Origin: Segatella maculosa DSM 19339 = JCM 15638
GTDB taxonomy: Bacteria > Bacteroidota > Bacteroidia > Bacteroidales > Bacteroidaceae
Direction of reading: 5' to 3'
DNA length: 64,000 nucleotides
Assembly: GCF_000382385.1 (NCBI RefSeq)
Contig: NZ_KB908326.1
Coordinates: 60,971-124,970, forward strand
Each line of letters opens with the position of its first letter. The stretch's first letter is position 1. Under the pieces are notes generated by a model. It was given only the letters and a program-made list of their open reading frames with translations, was not told the origin of the DNA and did not search any database. Both the position numbers and the translations under genes were made by a program. Positions 46,801 through 55,695 of the stretch are shown piece by piece.

Positions 46801-47084
46801 CAAGTTCCAACCGTGTGTTCTCTTCGCGCATCATCGAAGACGGTTCGTTCCTGCGTTTGAAGACCGTGACCTTGGGCTACAGTGTTCCGAAGAAGATGCT
46901 TTCGCGCTTCAAAATCGACCGGTTGAGAATCTATTTCGCCGCACAGAACCTGTTTACCCTGTCCAACTACAGCGGTTATGACCCCGAAGTATCCATCAAG
47001 GACAGTGCCCTGACGCCGGGATTGGACTTCTCTGCCTATCCGCGTGCACGTAGTTTCAGCTTCGGCATCAACCTTGGTTTCTAA
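43893..47084 (+). CDS. SusC/RagA-type TonB-dependent outer-membrane transporter
   Basis: 1063 residues. Signal peptide to about residue 28 (LLMMFTSVAICAQ), then a carboxypeptidase-regulatory-like domain (LSGVVKDNTGEAMPGVSVVI), the TonB-box region VVVIGYQEVRKRDLTGSVSK, the plug (YVIDGFPVEDASIAGSINPS to SATAIYGARGANGVIII) and a 22-strand barrel ending RARSFSFGINLGF. It imports oligosaccharides with energy from TonB. It is the first gene of the glycosaminoglycan locus and is paired with SusD 21 bp downstream. Confidence 0.95.
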   Translation: MNRLRKNITKKRILSLLMMFTSVAICAQTKLSGVVKDNTGEAMPGVSVVIKGTNIGTVTDLSGAFSLQTDRKEAVLSFSFLGFVTQELKAQPGKLMTVTLLEDNKSLEEVVVIGYQEVRKRDLTGSVSKADVGALISTPVSSFDQTLGGRLAGVNVSSNEGMPGGTMNIVIRGNNSLTQENSPLYVIDGFPVEDASIAGSINPSDIASIDVLKDASATAIYGARGANGVIIITTKNGQIGQPKVNYDGSMGWQTVTRKIPMMNAYDFVSLQKEMYSKTVDDTYLSLHDGKQWTLDDYRNIPQYDWQDMIFRTAPLQNHNVSLTGGNEGVRYTASVSYYDQDGVVLNSNYNRLQGRLGTTINHKKWRVNLNLNYSQARRMGQSPSASSHSGMNNLFYSVWGYRPVTQPGLPLQSLVENATDDDVNNTTDYRFNPIMSLNNEYNKQTTTYLQFNGFVEYKLTKELRLKVSGGYTDTRFDNDMFNNSKTRYGGRTSIEKVNAQVIRTKRATWLNENTLTWQTNFNKRHYLNALLGFSLQNSDYEYYRFKTIRIPNESLGMAGMSDGTPTVTRSDKASWAMMSYFGRANYNYKSKYYATATMRADGSSKFRGKNRFGYFPSGSLAWNVTEEKFMKPLRSTMNSGKLRLSWGLTGNNRVGEYDTYGLYQLLKDREGDLVSLGSVPSGVFPFNNDNTNVGMVPTSIPNKDLRWETTEQWNLGFDLGFFNDRIGLTVDLYSKTTRDLLLVSSLPLSSGFVSATKNVGKVRNQGLEITLNTTNIKTKNFEWTTNFNIAFNRNKVLALADNQTALLTAAQFDQNFNTQSSYIAKVGHSMGTMYGYIYEGTYKYEDFNKSGDSYTLKSNVPHFASEANTQPGMPKYRDVNGDGVIDSNDCTTIGNGLPKHIGGFTNNFYYGDFDLSVFFQWSYGNDILNANRLMFESSWNKARELNQYASYAERWTVDNPTSNIPRATSSSSNRVFSSRIIEDGSFLRLKTVTLGYSVPKKMLSRFKIDRLRIYFAAQNLFTLSNYSGYDPEVSIKDSALTPGLDFSAYPRARSFSFGINLGF

Positions 47085-47105
47085 TCATATATATAAGTAT
47101 CTGCA

Positions 47106-48839
47106 ATGAAATTATCTAAATTATCGATCATTATACTGTCGGCAGCCCTGATATTGACTGCAAGCTGCAACTTTCTGGATAAAGAACCGACGCGAACAAC
47201 GTCGGGAAGCTACTTCAAAAACGAGGCCGAAACGGAGTCATTCCTTAAAGGTGTGTATGCTATTCTGACTCAAACCTCTTTCTATGGCAACGACTATTTC
47301 TTCCTTGCCGGCGGAGATGACTTGGAAGCCTACGGCGGTCCGGGTCGTTCTCCGGTTACAAGAGGCTTGATTTGCAACAATGCCAACAGCAGTGACCCTG
47401 CGGTTACGGCCTTTTGGTATACGCTTTATGCCGGCATCAACCGTGCAAATATCTTCTTAGAGAGTGTTTATGGGGTTTCGGGACTGCCCGAATCGGCCAA
47501 GAAAAGAATGGCCGCAGAGGCTCGGTTCCTGCGTGCTTTCTATTATTTTAACCTCGTTCAGTGCTGGGGAGACGTTCCTTTCAAGACTTCTTCCACGCAA
47601 TCCGTAGATGGTTTGCAGATTGCACGTACGCCCAAGGAGCAAATTTACGACTTTATCTGCAAGGAGATGGAAGAAAGTGCCGACCATCTCAAGACGGCAT
47701 CTGAGAACGGTTATCTGCCGGGAAGCGTCACCAAGTCGGTGGCATGGGGCATCTTGGCAAGGGTGTATATGTTCCGTGCCGGCGAATGTTTCCGCGATGG
47801 CGTGGCACCCGACCCAACCTTGCGCAAAACCTATTTCACAAAGGCCGGCACCTTTGCCCAGAAAGTAATGCATGAAGGGCACACGCTTGCGCCAAACTAT
47901 TGGGATTACTTCATCGACCAATGTTCCGACAAGTACAACACGACAGGAAAGGAGAGCATTTGGGAGGCAGAATTCACGGGAAACTACAGCACCGACACCC
48001 GAACGGAGGGACGTGTGGGGAATATCATCGGCATTCAGGCTCCCGATTTGTCGAGTAAAGCCGAACTTACCGGCAAGGCTGACCCCGGATTTGGCTATTG
48101 TTTCTTTTGGAGTACGCCGAAACTGTATGAGCTCTATGAAGCAAACGGAGACAAGAACCGCATGAATTGGAACATAGCTCCCTTTACTTACACGCAATCC
48201 AAGTCGGGAAAAGGCGTTGACGGCCGTATGTTCGAGAAAGGAAAGCGTGATGAAGTGAAGGCACAATACTGGAACAAGTCGTTCAGTTACGGCGATCAGC
48301 CTTCCAATGCGAAGTTCGGCGACCGCGAAAAGACCACCGAGACCACGGATTACAGTAGGGCATGCGGCAAATGGCGGCGCGAATACGAACCGGACAAGAA
48401 GAATAAGAACTTCACATTGGTCAACTTCCCGATTCTTCGCTATGCCGATGTGTTGCTGATGGTGGCAGAATGCGAGAATGAAGTCAACGGTGGGCCCACG
48501 ACATTGGCCTATCAATGCATCAACGCTGTTAGACAGCGGGCTGGTATAGCCGTTCTTGCAGGCCTTAATCAGGAAGATTTCCGCACAGCTGTTAAGAATG
48601 AGCGCGCCATGGAGCTGTGTTTCGAGATGACACGACGTTTCGACCTGATTCGTTGGGGAGAATTCAAGGCCAATATGAATGCGTTGGTCGCCAGAGCCAA
48701 GAATGGAAGCAACTGGACCTTGGGCCCTTCCAACGTCTACACGTATTTCCAAGTGTCGGATACCTATAATTATTTCCCGATTCCATCAAACGAAATGTCC
48801 GTCAACAAGGCGATTAAGGACAATAACCCAGGATGGTAG
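47106..48839 (+). CDS. SusD/RagB-type surface lipoprotein
   Basis: 577 residues. Lipoprotein signal with the lipidated Cys21 in LTASCNFLDKEPT. The N-terminal TPR-like helices include AEARFLRAFYYFNLVQCWGD and the C-terminal part has NAVRQRAGI and ERAMELCFEMTRRFDLIRWG, both SusD hallmarks. It is the lid and glycan-binding partner of the SusC pore on the cell surface. Its ligand is inferred from the enzymes downstream to be chondroitin or hyaluronan fragments. Confidence 0.95.
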   Translation: MKLSKLSIIILSAALILTASCNFLDKEPTRTTSGSYFKNEAETESFLKGVYAILTQTSFYGNDYFFLAGGDDLEAYGGPGRSPVTRGLICNNANSSDPAVTAFWYTLYAGINRANIFLESVYGVSGLPESAKKRMAAEARFLRAFYYFNLVQCWGDVPFKTSSTQSVDGLQIARTPKEQIYDFICKEMEESADHLKTASENGYLPGSVTKSVAWGILARVYMFRAGECFRDGVAPDPTLRKTYFTKAGTFAQKVMHEGHTLAPNYWDYFIDQCSDKYNTTGKESIWEAEFTGNYSTDTRTEGRVGNIIGIQAPDLSSKAELTGKADPGFGYCFFWSTPKLYELYEANGDKNRMNWNIAPFTYTQSKSGKGVDGRMFEKGKRDEVKAQYWNKSFSYGDQPSNAKFGDREKTTETTDYSRACGKWRREYEPDKKNKNFTLVNFPILRYADVLLMVAECENEVNGGPTTLAYQCINAVRQRAGIAVLAGLNQEDFRTAVKNERAMELCFEMTRRFDLIRWGEFKANMNALVARAKNGSNWTLGPSNVYTYFQVSDTYNYFPIPSNEMSVNKAIKDNNPGW

Positions 48840-48896
48840 GGAGCGAAAGCGCCTATTTCTCAGTATTCAATTTGTTATCCAATAAATTCAAACGAT

Positions 48897-49928
48897 ATGA
48901 AACGATATATATATTTATTGATTCCATTGTTGACCTTTGCCCTTGTCAGTTGTGAAGATGAGCTGGAAGAGAAGGCAGCCTTGGACGTAACGGTTTCGTC
49001 CACGGGCAATGTTACATGGGAAGGCAATACAGTTGTCGTCAAGAAAGGCACGCCGTTGACTTTCGATTTCACGGGAAATCCCGACTTCATTACTTTCTTT
49101 AGTGGGGAATCCGGCCGTAAATTCATCTATCGGAAGCGCGATCAAGTGGCATTAAAAGACATTGTGTCGTCTAAACTGAGCTTTTCCGTCTGGTATCAAT
49201 ATGGTAATGCCGCCACTTCGGTCAATCTGTTGAAGCTGTATCTCTCGGAAACGTTCCCGGGACTCGCTAAAAATAAATTTGAAGCAGACTCCGTTCTGGT
49301 CGAAGGCTTTGCATGGAACGACCTCGTTGACCCTTCCAAGATGCCAACAGCACCCAGTAATGCAGCCAATGCAACGCATTTCGAAGTAGACTTCACGCCT
49401 TATCTCGGCAAACGCATGACAATTGCGGCCTGTTATAAGCCGGTTTCCAACGCAGCTGCACAGCCACGCGTGAATATCGTAGGCATGAAAATCGTCAACA
49501 CCATGAAAGACGGGACGACTTCGACCCTCTTTGCCGGCGATTTCAACTTTACGCCCGTCAACATGATGTGTCATCACCGCTTGAATGACCAACGTTCGAT
49601 GACAGTTAACCGTGAATACGGCTCAGTTACCAACAGTACGAGTGGTATATGGAACCTTTCGGGGGCCACAAAAGGTGATTTCTTCATTCATAGTTCCAAT
49701 AGTGGGGCCAAATTGAAATACAGTTGGCTCGTCTCGAACATGATTTTAGCCAATGCCTGCTCGCCGGATTACGGGCAACCCATCAAGAATGTGACGGAGG
49801 GGACGTCCTCTTATACCTATATATATAAGACTGCAGGTACCTATAAGGCCACTTTCGTGGCAACAAACAGCAACTATAAGGCCGAGTCGCAGGTGTTGCG
49901 CGAATTGAACATCAAGGTGGTTGAATGA
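48897..49928 (+). CDS. DUF5017 surface lipoprotein (putative glycan-binding protein)
   Basis: 343 residues, lipoprotein with Cys19 in FALVSCEDELEEK. It opens with a DUF5017-type domain: VTWEGNTVVVKKGTPLTFDF then FITFFSGESGRKFIYRKRDQ. The C terminus (TYIYKTAGTYKATFVATNSN) looks like a PKD/Ig-like strand set. Proteins in this position after SusD usually bind the target glycan on the surface. Binding here is inferred from position. Confidence 0.87.
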   Translation: MKRYIYLLIPLLTFALVSCEDELEEKAALDVTVSSTGNVTWEGNTVVVKKGTPLTFDFTGNPDFITFFSGESGRKFIYRKRDQVALKDIVSSKLSFSVWYQYGNAATSVNLLKLYLSETFPGLAKNKFEADSVLVEGFAWNDLVDPSKMPTAPSNAANATHFEVDFTPYLGKRMTIAACYKPVSNAAAQPRVNIVGMKIVNTMKDGTTSTLFAGDFNFTPVNMMCHHRLNDQRSMTVNREYGSVTNSTSGIWNLSGATKGDFFIHSSNSGAKLKYSWLVSNMILANACSPDYGQPIKNVTEGTSSYTYIYKTAGTYKATFVATNSNYKAESQVLRELNIKVVE

Positions 49929-49932
49929 CGAT

Positions 49933-52900
49933 ATGAAGCAAGTAGAATTGGTGCGAATGGCAATAGCGGCATGTTGTCTGGCGTTTTCGTCAGCAATACA
50001 TGCCCAATTGTACCATGATTCCCGCATGTTCTCGTTTGAAAATGCCAAGGAACTGCAATATATTAAGGTGGAGAAATCCGCTGTTACGCTTTCCGACAAG
50101 CATTTCAAGAATGGAAAGAAGTCGCTGGAGTGGAGCTTTCAGGCTGGAGGGGTGCTGAAAATCGACAAAGACTTACAATTTGAGCCTCGCAAAACTGATG
50201 GTTTGGACAACTATCTCTCTGCTTTTATCGTTTGGGTCTACAATGAAGCCCCGCTATCTGGGAAATCTCTGGTCTTTCAGTTCTGCAAACAAGGGAAAGT
50301 ATGCACGTCCTTTCCCATGAACCTCAACTTCAAAGGCTGGCGAGGAGCGTGGGTTTGCTACGAACGTGACATGAAAGGAAACGCAGAACCCGGCATGGAC
50401 GAAATCAAAATCAAGGGCCCCGATACGAAGGGCAGGCTGTATATCGACCATTTGATAACGGCTATCAAGGTAGATCCACGCTATCAAACCGCAGATGAGC
50501 AGCTTCCGTTTGTCAATCCCAAGACGACGAACGACTGGTTGCAGGTGTTGAAGCATTCAAAACTGCAGCCCGACATCGCCTTGACCCCTGTGACGGAACA
50601 GCAAAGCAAGGCTATGCAGCAGATGGAAAAGCGGTTCCGCAGTCTCGTTTATACGCCTGCGAAACTCTATCCCAAGCAGATGGAAACCCTTCGGGACAAG
50701 TTTGATGTCTATAAAATAAGGGAAAAGAAAGGCAATATCACGGGAATGCCCATTTGGTTTGTGCGCCATGCGGAGGCCTACGAGCGAATGATGCCCGGCT
50801 GGGACAAGGAAATTCTGACGCGTACCGGCTTTGAAATGAACGATTATTTCAAGCTTATGCAGCAGATTGCCGTGGCTTATAACAATGCCACAGCAGAAGA
50901 AGACAAGAAAGAACTGCAAGGAATGTTCCTCTTGATGTATGAACATATTACCGACCAAGGCGTGACTTGGGGTTCATGTTGGGGCAATATCCATCATTAC
51001 GGCTACAGTCTTCGCAGCATGTACATTGCATATTTCCTGATGAAAGACGTACTGAAGGCCGCTGGAAAGTTGCCCGAAGCCGTAGCCACCATGACATGGT
51101 ACTCGCAATTGAAGCAGCTTTATGCCAAACCCACGGTCAACGGCATGGATATGGACACATTTAACACGGCTTCCATCGGCTGTATGGCAAGCATTCTGCT
51201 GATGGAAGACTCGCCGGAGAAGCTGCAATACGTCCGTTCCTGCTCTCGTTGGTTGGATTGGGGCTGCCGTCCTGCTCCGGGTTTAATGGATTCTTTCAAG
51301 ATAGATGGGTCTGCTTATCATCATTGTAACAACTATCCTGCCTACGCCATTGGTGGATTGAACGGTGCCACACAGATGATTTACATCTTGAGCGGAACCG
51401 AGTTTGCAGTCGGAAAGCTGGCACATCAGACGGTGAAGAACGCGCTTTTGGCTATGCGTTTCTACTGTAATAAACTGCATTTTCCGCTTTCCATGTCAGG
51501 CCGTCACCCTGATGGGAAAGGCCATCTCACCCCAATGCATTACGCTTATATGGCTTTATCGGGGACACCCGACGGCAATAAGCCTGTCGATGTGGACATG
51601 GCGGCGAGCTTCATGCGCTTGGTTGAGCACACGACATTGCTCAAAGAAAAACAGCTTTGCAGGCAGTTTGCAGCGCAAGGTATCCGACCAGAGGCGGCTC
51701 CTCAGGGCAATCTGTCCTTGGGTTACGCCTGTGCTTCAATACAACGTAGAGGAAATTGGTCGGCAGTGGTCCGTGGTATGAGTCGTTACCTGTGGAGTAG
51801 TGAACACTATACGAACGAGAATCAGTTCGGTCGTTATCTGGGTTATGGTAGTTTGTTCCTGATGACTGCACCTCAAAACCAGGACGTTACCCCAACGACA
51901 AGCGGCTGGCAGGAGGCCGGTTTCAACTGGAATCGCATTCCGGGTGTCACAAGTTTGCATCTGCCTTTGGCCGATTTGAGGGCAAAGATACGCAATGTCG
52001 ATTTGCATTCGGGCGTGGAGGAGATGCTTTTCTCTGACGAAGCCTTCGCAGGCGGGCTCTCACAGCAAGGCAGCAATGGGAACTTCGGCATGAAGCTGCA
52101 TGAACACGACAAATACGATGGCTCTTTCAGGGCCCGTAAGTCCTATCATTTCTTCAACGATGTCATTGTCTGCCTCGGAAGCGACATAGAAAACAACGAC
52201 AAACAACACGATACCGAGACCACGATCTTCCAGTTGGCAGCCCCTGATGCGCAGGTGCAGGCTTATTGGAAGGCCTATCAAGGCGACGGAAAAACATGGT
52301 TAGACCATTTAGGAACGGGATATTACAGTCCCAACTCCGCCACTTTTACGGGCCTTGTCAGCCAGCAGTCGCGCGACAATGACACTGATAAGCCCAACGA
52401 AGGCATGTGGGCTTCGCTCTATATCAGCCATGGGAAGGCTCCTCGGAACGGCAGTTACGAGTATGCCGTGCTCCCTAATACGACTCCGGAACGGCTGAAA
52501 GCCTTCGAAACAACGCCCACATATACTGTCATTCAACGGAATAGAGATGCCCATATCGTGCGTTCTGATGCCACGAAGTCGCTCTCCTACGTTCTCTTCG
52601 AGACCCCGAAAGGACTCCTTCCCGGCGGTCCGTTGCTGCAAACCGACACCACTTGCCTTGCCATGATACGTCAGGTAGGCAAGGAAAAGATGGTACTGAC
52701 GGTCGCACAACCCGACCTTTCACTGTATCAAGGGCCCGCTGACGACATCTATAAAGATGGAAAACGCGTAGAAAGAAGCATTTACAGCCGCCCTTGGATC
52801 AAGAACCCAAGCCGCGAAATACCTGTAACCGTGACGCTGTTGGGCAAATGGAATTTTCAACAAGACGATAATATAAGACTGATTGACCGGACGAACAAGA

Positions 52901-52965
52901 CCACCATCATTGAAGTGAGGTGTAAAGATGGACTGAGTTACGATATCGAACTAAACAAACTATAA
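49933..52965 (+). CDS. PL8 family chondroitin/hyaluronan lyase (chondroitinase ABC-like)
   Basis: 1010 residues from the ATG at 49933, with a signal peptide (LVRMAIAACCLAFSSAIHAQ). The N-terminal beta-sandwich (FSFENAKELQYIKVEKSAVT) is followed by an alpha-toroid and C-terminal beta-sheets. All four residues used by Proteus chondroitinase ABC I align: His464 and Tyr471 in DGSAYHHCNNYPAYAIGG, Arg524 in SMSGRHPDGKG and Glu624 in LWSSEHYTNENQFGRYLG. GWQEAGFNWNRIPGVTSLHL is also conserved. It cleaves uronate-containing chains by beta-elimination, giving unsaturated disaccharides. Range (chondroitin, dermatan, hyaluronan) is not determined by sequence. It starts 4 bp after the DUF5017 gene. Confidence 0.93.
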   Translation: MKQVELVRMAIAACCLAFSSAIHAQLYHDSRMFSFENAKELQYIKVEKSAVTLSDKHFKNGKKSLEWSFQAGGVLKIDKDLQFEPRKTDGLDNYLSAFIVWVYNEAPLSGKSLVFQFCKQGKVCTSFPMNLNFKGWRGAWVCYERDMKGNAEPGMDEIKIKGPDTKGRLYIDHLITAIKVDPRYQTADEQLPFVNPKTTNDWLQVLKHSKLQPDIALTPVTEQQSKAMQQMEKRFRSLVYTPAKLYPKQMETLRDKFDVYKIREKKGNITGMPIWFVRHAEAYERMMPGWDKEILTRTGFEMNDYFKLMQQIAVAYNNATAEEDKKELQGMFLLMYEHITDQGVTWGSCWGNIHHYGYSLRSMYIAYFLMKDVLKAAGKLPEAVATMTWYSQLKQLYAKPTVNGMDMDTFNTASIGCMASILLMEDSPEKLQYVRSCSRWLDWGCRPAPGLMDSFKIDGSAYHHCNNYPAYAIGGLNGATQMIYILSGTEFAVGKLAHQTVKNALLAMRFYCNKLHFPLSMSGRHPDGKGHLTPMHYAYMALSGTPDGNKPVDVDMAASFMRLVEHTTLLKEKQLCRQFAAQGIRPEAAPQGNLSLGYACASIQRRGNWSAVVRGMSRYLWSSEHYTNENQFGRYLGYGSLFLMTAPQNQDVTPTTSGWQEAGFNWNRIPGVTSLHLPLADLRAKIRNVDLHSGVEEMLFSDEAFAGGLSQQGSNGNFGMKLHEHDKYDGSFRARKSYHFFNDVIVCLGSDIENNDKQHDTETTIFQLAAPDAQVQAYWKAYQGDGKTWLDHLGTGYYSPNSATFTGLVSQQSRDNDTDKPNEGMWASLYISHGKAPRNGSYEYAVLPNTTPERLKAFETTPTYTVIQRNRDAHIVRSDATKSLSYVLFETPKGLLPGGPLLQTDTTCLAMIRQVGKEKMVLTVAQPDLSLYQGPADDIYKDGKRVERSIYSRPWIKNPSREIPVTVTLLGKWNFQQDDNIRLIDRTNKTTIIEVRCKDGLSYDIELNKL

Positions 52966-52966
52966 C

Positions 52967-54160
52967 ATGAAAATAAGAAAATTGCTGCTTGCAGCAGGAG
53001 TTTTTCTGCTGACTCCGGCCCTTTGCATGGCCAATCAAGGGAATGTATGTAACACCATGAGCGAAGATATCGTCTTTGCATCACGGCAATATTCGTTGAT
53101 GCTCGACCAAATTGGCCGAAAAGGTGCCGTCCGTATCCCCAAAACCATTGACAAGATGAGCCGCATGGTGTATATTCCGACCGATGATTGGTGCTCGGGT
53201 TTCTTCGCAGGAAGCCTGTACTACCTCTATCGGTTGACCAATGACAAGTCGTGGTTGCAACAATCCAAGCGCTTCACCGAGGTGTTAGACTCCATACAAT
53301 ACCTGAAGTGGCACCACGATGTCGGCTTTATGATAGGTTCAAGTTACTTGAACAACTATCGGTTACAGCCCACCAAGGCATACAAGAAAGTTATCATTCA
53401 GACCGCAAAGTCGCTTTGCACCCGCTTTCGGAAGGGGGCCGGAGTCATTCAGTCATGGAATACTGACAAGGGATGGCAGTCGAAACGCGGCTGGACATGC
53501 CCCGTCATCATCGACAATATGATGAACCTTGAGCTGCTGTTCGAGGCAACCCGCCTGAGCGGAGACTCCACTTTCTGGAATGTAGCCATTGCCCATGCCG
53601 ATGCAACGTTGAAGAATCAGTTCCGTCCGGACGGCAGTTGCTATCATGTAGTCGATTATAATCCGACGACAGGTGAGGTGCTTCACCGGCAAACGGCACA
53701 GGGATATGCTGACAACAGTGCTTGGGCAAGGGGACAGGCATGGGCTGTTTACGGCTATACTACCTGCTATCGGTACACACGCAACAAGAAATACTTAGAC
53801 AGGGCCGTTGCTTCTTTGAACTTTATCATGCACAACAAGAACCTTCCCGACGACCTTGTGCCCTATTGGGACTTTGATGCACCGAACATACCCAACGAAC
53901 CTCGCGACGCTTCGAGTGCTGCCTGCGTGGCCTCCGCCCTGTATGAAATGAACGAATATCTGCCGGATAGCGGCTATGCGACGCTCGCTGACAGGATCAT
54001 GCAGTCGCTTTCGACACCCGAATACCGTGCACCATTAGGCAAGAACGGCTGTTTCTTGCTGATGCACTCTGTGGGAAGCATTCCACATAACAATGAGATT
54101 GATGTCCCATTGAACTATGCCGACTACTATTTTCTGGAAGCCTTAACGAGAAGAAAATGA
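52967..54160 (+). CDS. GH88 unsaturated glucuronyl hydrolase
   Basis: 397 residues with a signal peptide (LLLAAGVFLLTPALCMANQG). (alpha/alpha)6 barrel. Catalytic Asp candidates are Asp118 in KWHHDVGFMIGSSYLNNYRL and Asp183 in PVIIDNMMNLELLFEATRLS; NSAWARGQAWAVYGYTTCYR and WDFDAPNIPNEPRDASSAAC are typical GH88 sequence. It hydrates and splits the 4,5-unsaturated uronate from lyase products, the step that follows PL8. Begins 1 bp after the PL8 stop and overlaps the sulfatase gene by 4 bp. Confidence 0.94.
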   Translation: MKIRKLLLAAGVFLLTPALCMANQGNVCNTMSEDIVFASRQYSLMLDQIGRKGAVRIPKTIDKMSRMVYIPTDDWCSGFFAGSLYYLYRLTNDKSWLQQSKRFTEVLDSIQYLKWHHDVGFMIGSSYLNNYRLQPTKAYKKVIIQTAKSLCTRFRKGAGVIQSWNTDKGWQSKRGWTCPVIIDNMMNLELLFEATRLSGDSTFWNVAIAHADATLKNQFRPDGSCYHVVDYNPTTGEVLHRQTAQGYADNSAWARGQAWAVYGYTTCYRYTRNKKYLDRAVASLNFIMHNKNLPDDLVPYWDFDAPNIPNEPRDASSAACVASALYEMNEYLPDSGYATLADRIMQSLSTPEYRAPLGKNGCFLLMHSVGSIPHNNEIDVPLNYADYYFLEALTRRK

Positions 54161-55695
54161 AAAACGGAAAGTTGTTCTTAGGCGCCTTGGCCTTGAGTCC
54201 GCAGATGATGTATGCTGCGGGCGGTCAAACCGCACGTCCGAATGTCGTCTATGTGTTCCCCGATCAGTTCCGTAACTGCGCATTGGGGATATGGCAGCGT
54301 CCCGGTTACGCTGAACATGTGAAGTTCAAAGGCGACCCTACGTATACGCCTCGCCTGAATCAGTTTGCCCATGAGGCCGTCGTTCTGACCTCGGCCATGA
54401 GTAATTTCCCGCTAAGCAGCCCACATCGCGGCAGTCTGCTCACCGGTATGTATCCTAATCGCAGCGGCGTTCCCGTCAATTGCAACTCTACTCGCCCCTT
54501 CAGTTATATCCGTCAGGAGACGATATGCATGGGCGACGTGTTCAAAGCGGCCGGTTACGACTGCGGATACATTGGAAAGCTGCACGCCGACCGCCCCGAA
54601 AGGAACGATCCTGACCGTCCCGGCCACTATGTGGAGGACATTATGCCCGTTTGGGACGCCTATACTCCGGCCGAACGGCGGCACGGTTTCAACTTCTGGT
54701 ACGCTTATGGCACCTACGATGTACATAAGAATCCGCATTATTGGGACACAAACGGCAAGAAACATGAGCCGCATGAGTGGTCTCCCTTGCACGAAGCGAA
54801 GGTCGCCGCAGACTATATCAAGAACAAAAATGGGGTCAGAGACGCCAAACGTCCATTCTTTTTGATGGTCGCCATGAACCCTCCTCACAGCCCATATCGG
54901 TCAGAAGCCGACTGTATGCCCGAGGACTACGCCCGCTATAAGGACCGTCCTATCGACAGTCTGCTGGTGCGTGACAATGCCGACCGAACCATGTTAAAGA
55001 CCCGTTCGGCTGCTTTCTACTTCGCATCTGTCACAGGTGTGGACAGAGCTTTCGGCAAAATATTGGACGCTTTGAAGGAAGCAGGCCTCGAAAAGAACAC
55101 GATTGTGGTCTTTGCTTCTGACCATGGAGAGACCATGTGTAGCCAAGGTACGGAGGATCCTAAGAACTCTCCCTATGCCGAATCAATGAACATACCTTTC
55201 ATGGCACGCTATCCCGGAAGGCTCACTCCACGGGTTGACTCGCTATTGCTGTCGTCTCCGGATATCATGCCGACCCTTCTCGGACTGGCAGGCTTGGGAA
55301 ACAAGGTTCCCCACAGCGTGCAGGGACGCGACTATTCGGCTTTGTTCATCAACGGGAAAGCCGCAGTGAAGCGGCCTGATGCCGCACTCTACATTCAGAA
55401 TATGGACGGAACAAAGAACGCAGAAGGCATCGTCAGCGATTATTTCCCTTCCGCCCGAGGCATCAAGACTGGCCGTTACACACTGGCGTTCTATATCAAT
55501 AGGAAACACAAACGCGTGAAAACACTCTTCTTCGACGACTGGAACGACCCTTATCAGTTGCATAATATCACCCCGACCGACCGACCGATAGACTATGAAA
55601 AGCTTTGCTTGAGATTGGGAGAGTTGCTGCATGAGATCGACGACCCATGGTACAAGCAAGGCATATTAAACGAAATCTTAAAATATAAGAAATGA
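54157..55695 (+). CDS. Ser-type arylsulfatase-family sulfatase (S1)
   Basis: 512 residues with signal peptide (KLFLGALALSPQMMYAAGG). The formylglycine motif is Ser-type: Ser87-Ser-Pro-His-Arg91 in NFPLSSPHRGSLLTGMYPNR, so Ser87 must be converted by an anaerobic maturase (anSME), which is not in this window. Other metal residues are in PNVVYVFPDQFRNCA and VVFASDHGETMCSQG. Position between GH88 and a second lyase implies removal of 4-O or 6-O sulfate from chondroitin-derived sugars; which one cannot be read here. Overlaps both neighbours by 4 bp. Confidence 0.92.
   Translation: MKNGKLFLGALALSPQMMYAAGGQTARPNVVYVFPDQFRNCALGIWQRPGYAEHVKFKGDPTYTPRLNQFAHEAVVLTSAMSNFPLSSPHRGSLLTGMYPNRSGVPVNCNSTRPFSYIRQETICMGDVFKAAGYDCGYIGKLHADRPERNDPDRPGHYVEDIMPVWDAYTPAERRHGFNFWYAYGTYDVHKNPHYWDTNGKKHEPHEWSPLHEAKVAADYIKNKNGVRDAKRPFFLMVAMNPPHSPYRSEADCMPEDYARYKDRPIDSLLVRDNADRTMLKTRSAAFYFASVTGVDRAFGKILDALKEAGLEKNTIVVFASDHGETMCSQGTEDPKNSPYAESMNIPFMARYPGRLTPRVDSLLLSSPDIMPTLLGLAGLGNKVPHSVQGRDYSALFINGKAAVKRPDAALYIQNMDGTKNAEGIVSDYFPSARGIKTGRYTLAFYINRKHKRVKTLFFDDWNDPYQLHNITPTDRPIDYEKLCLRLGELLHEIDDPWYKQGILNEILKYKK

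Noticed and set aside
47457..48752. 431-codon minus-strand ORF opposite the SusD gene
   Set aside because: Antisense of an unambiguous SusD homolog; no known domain.
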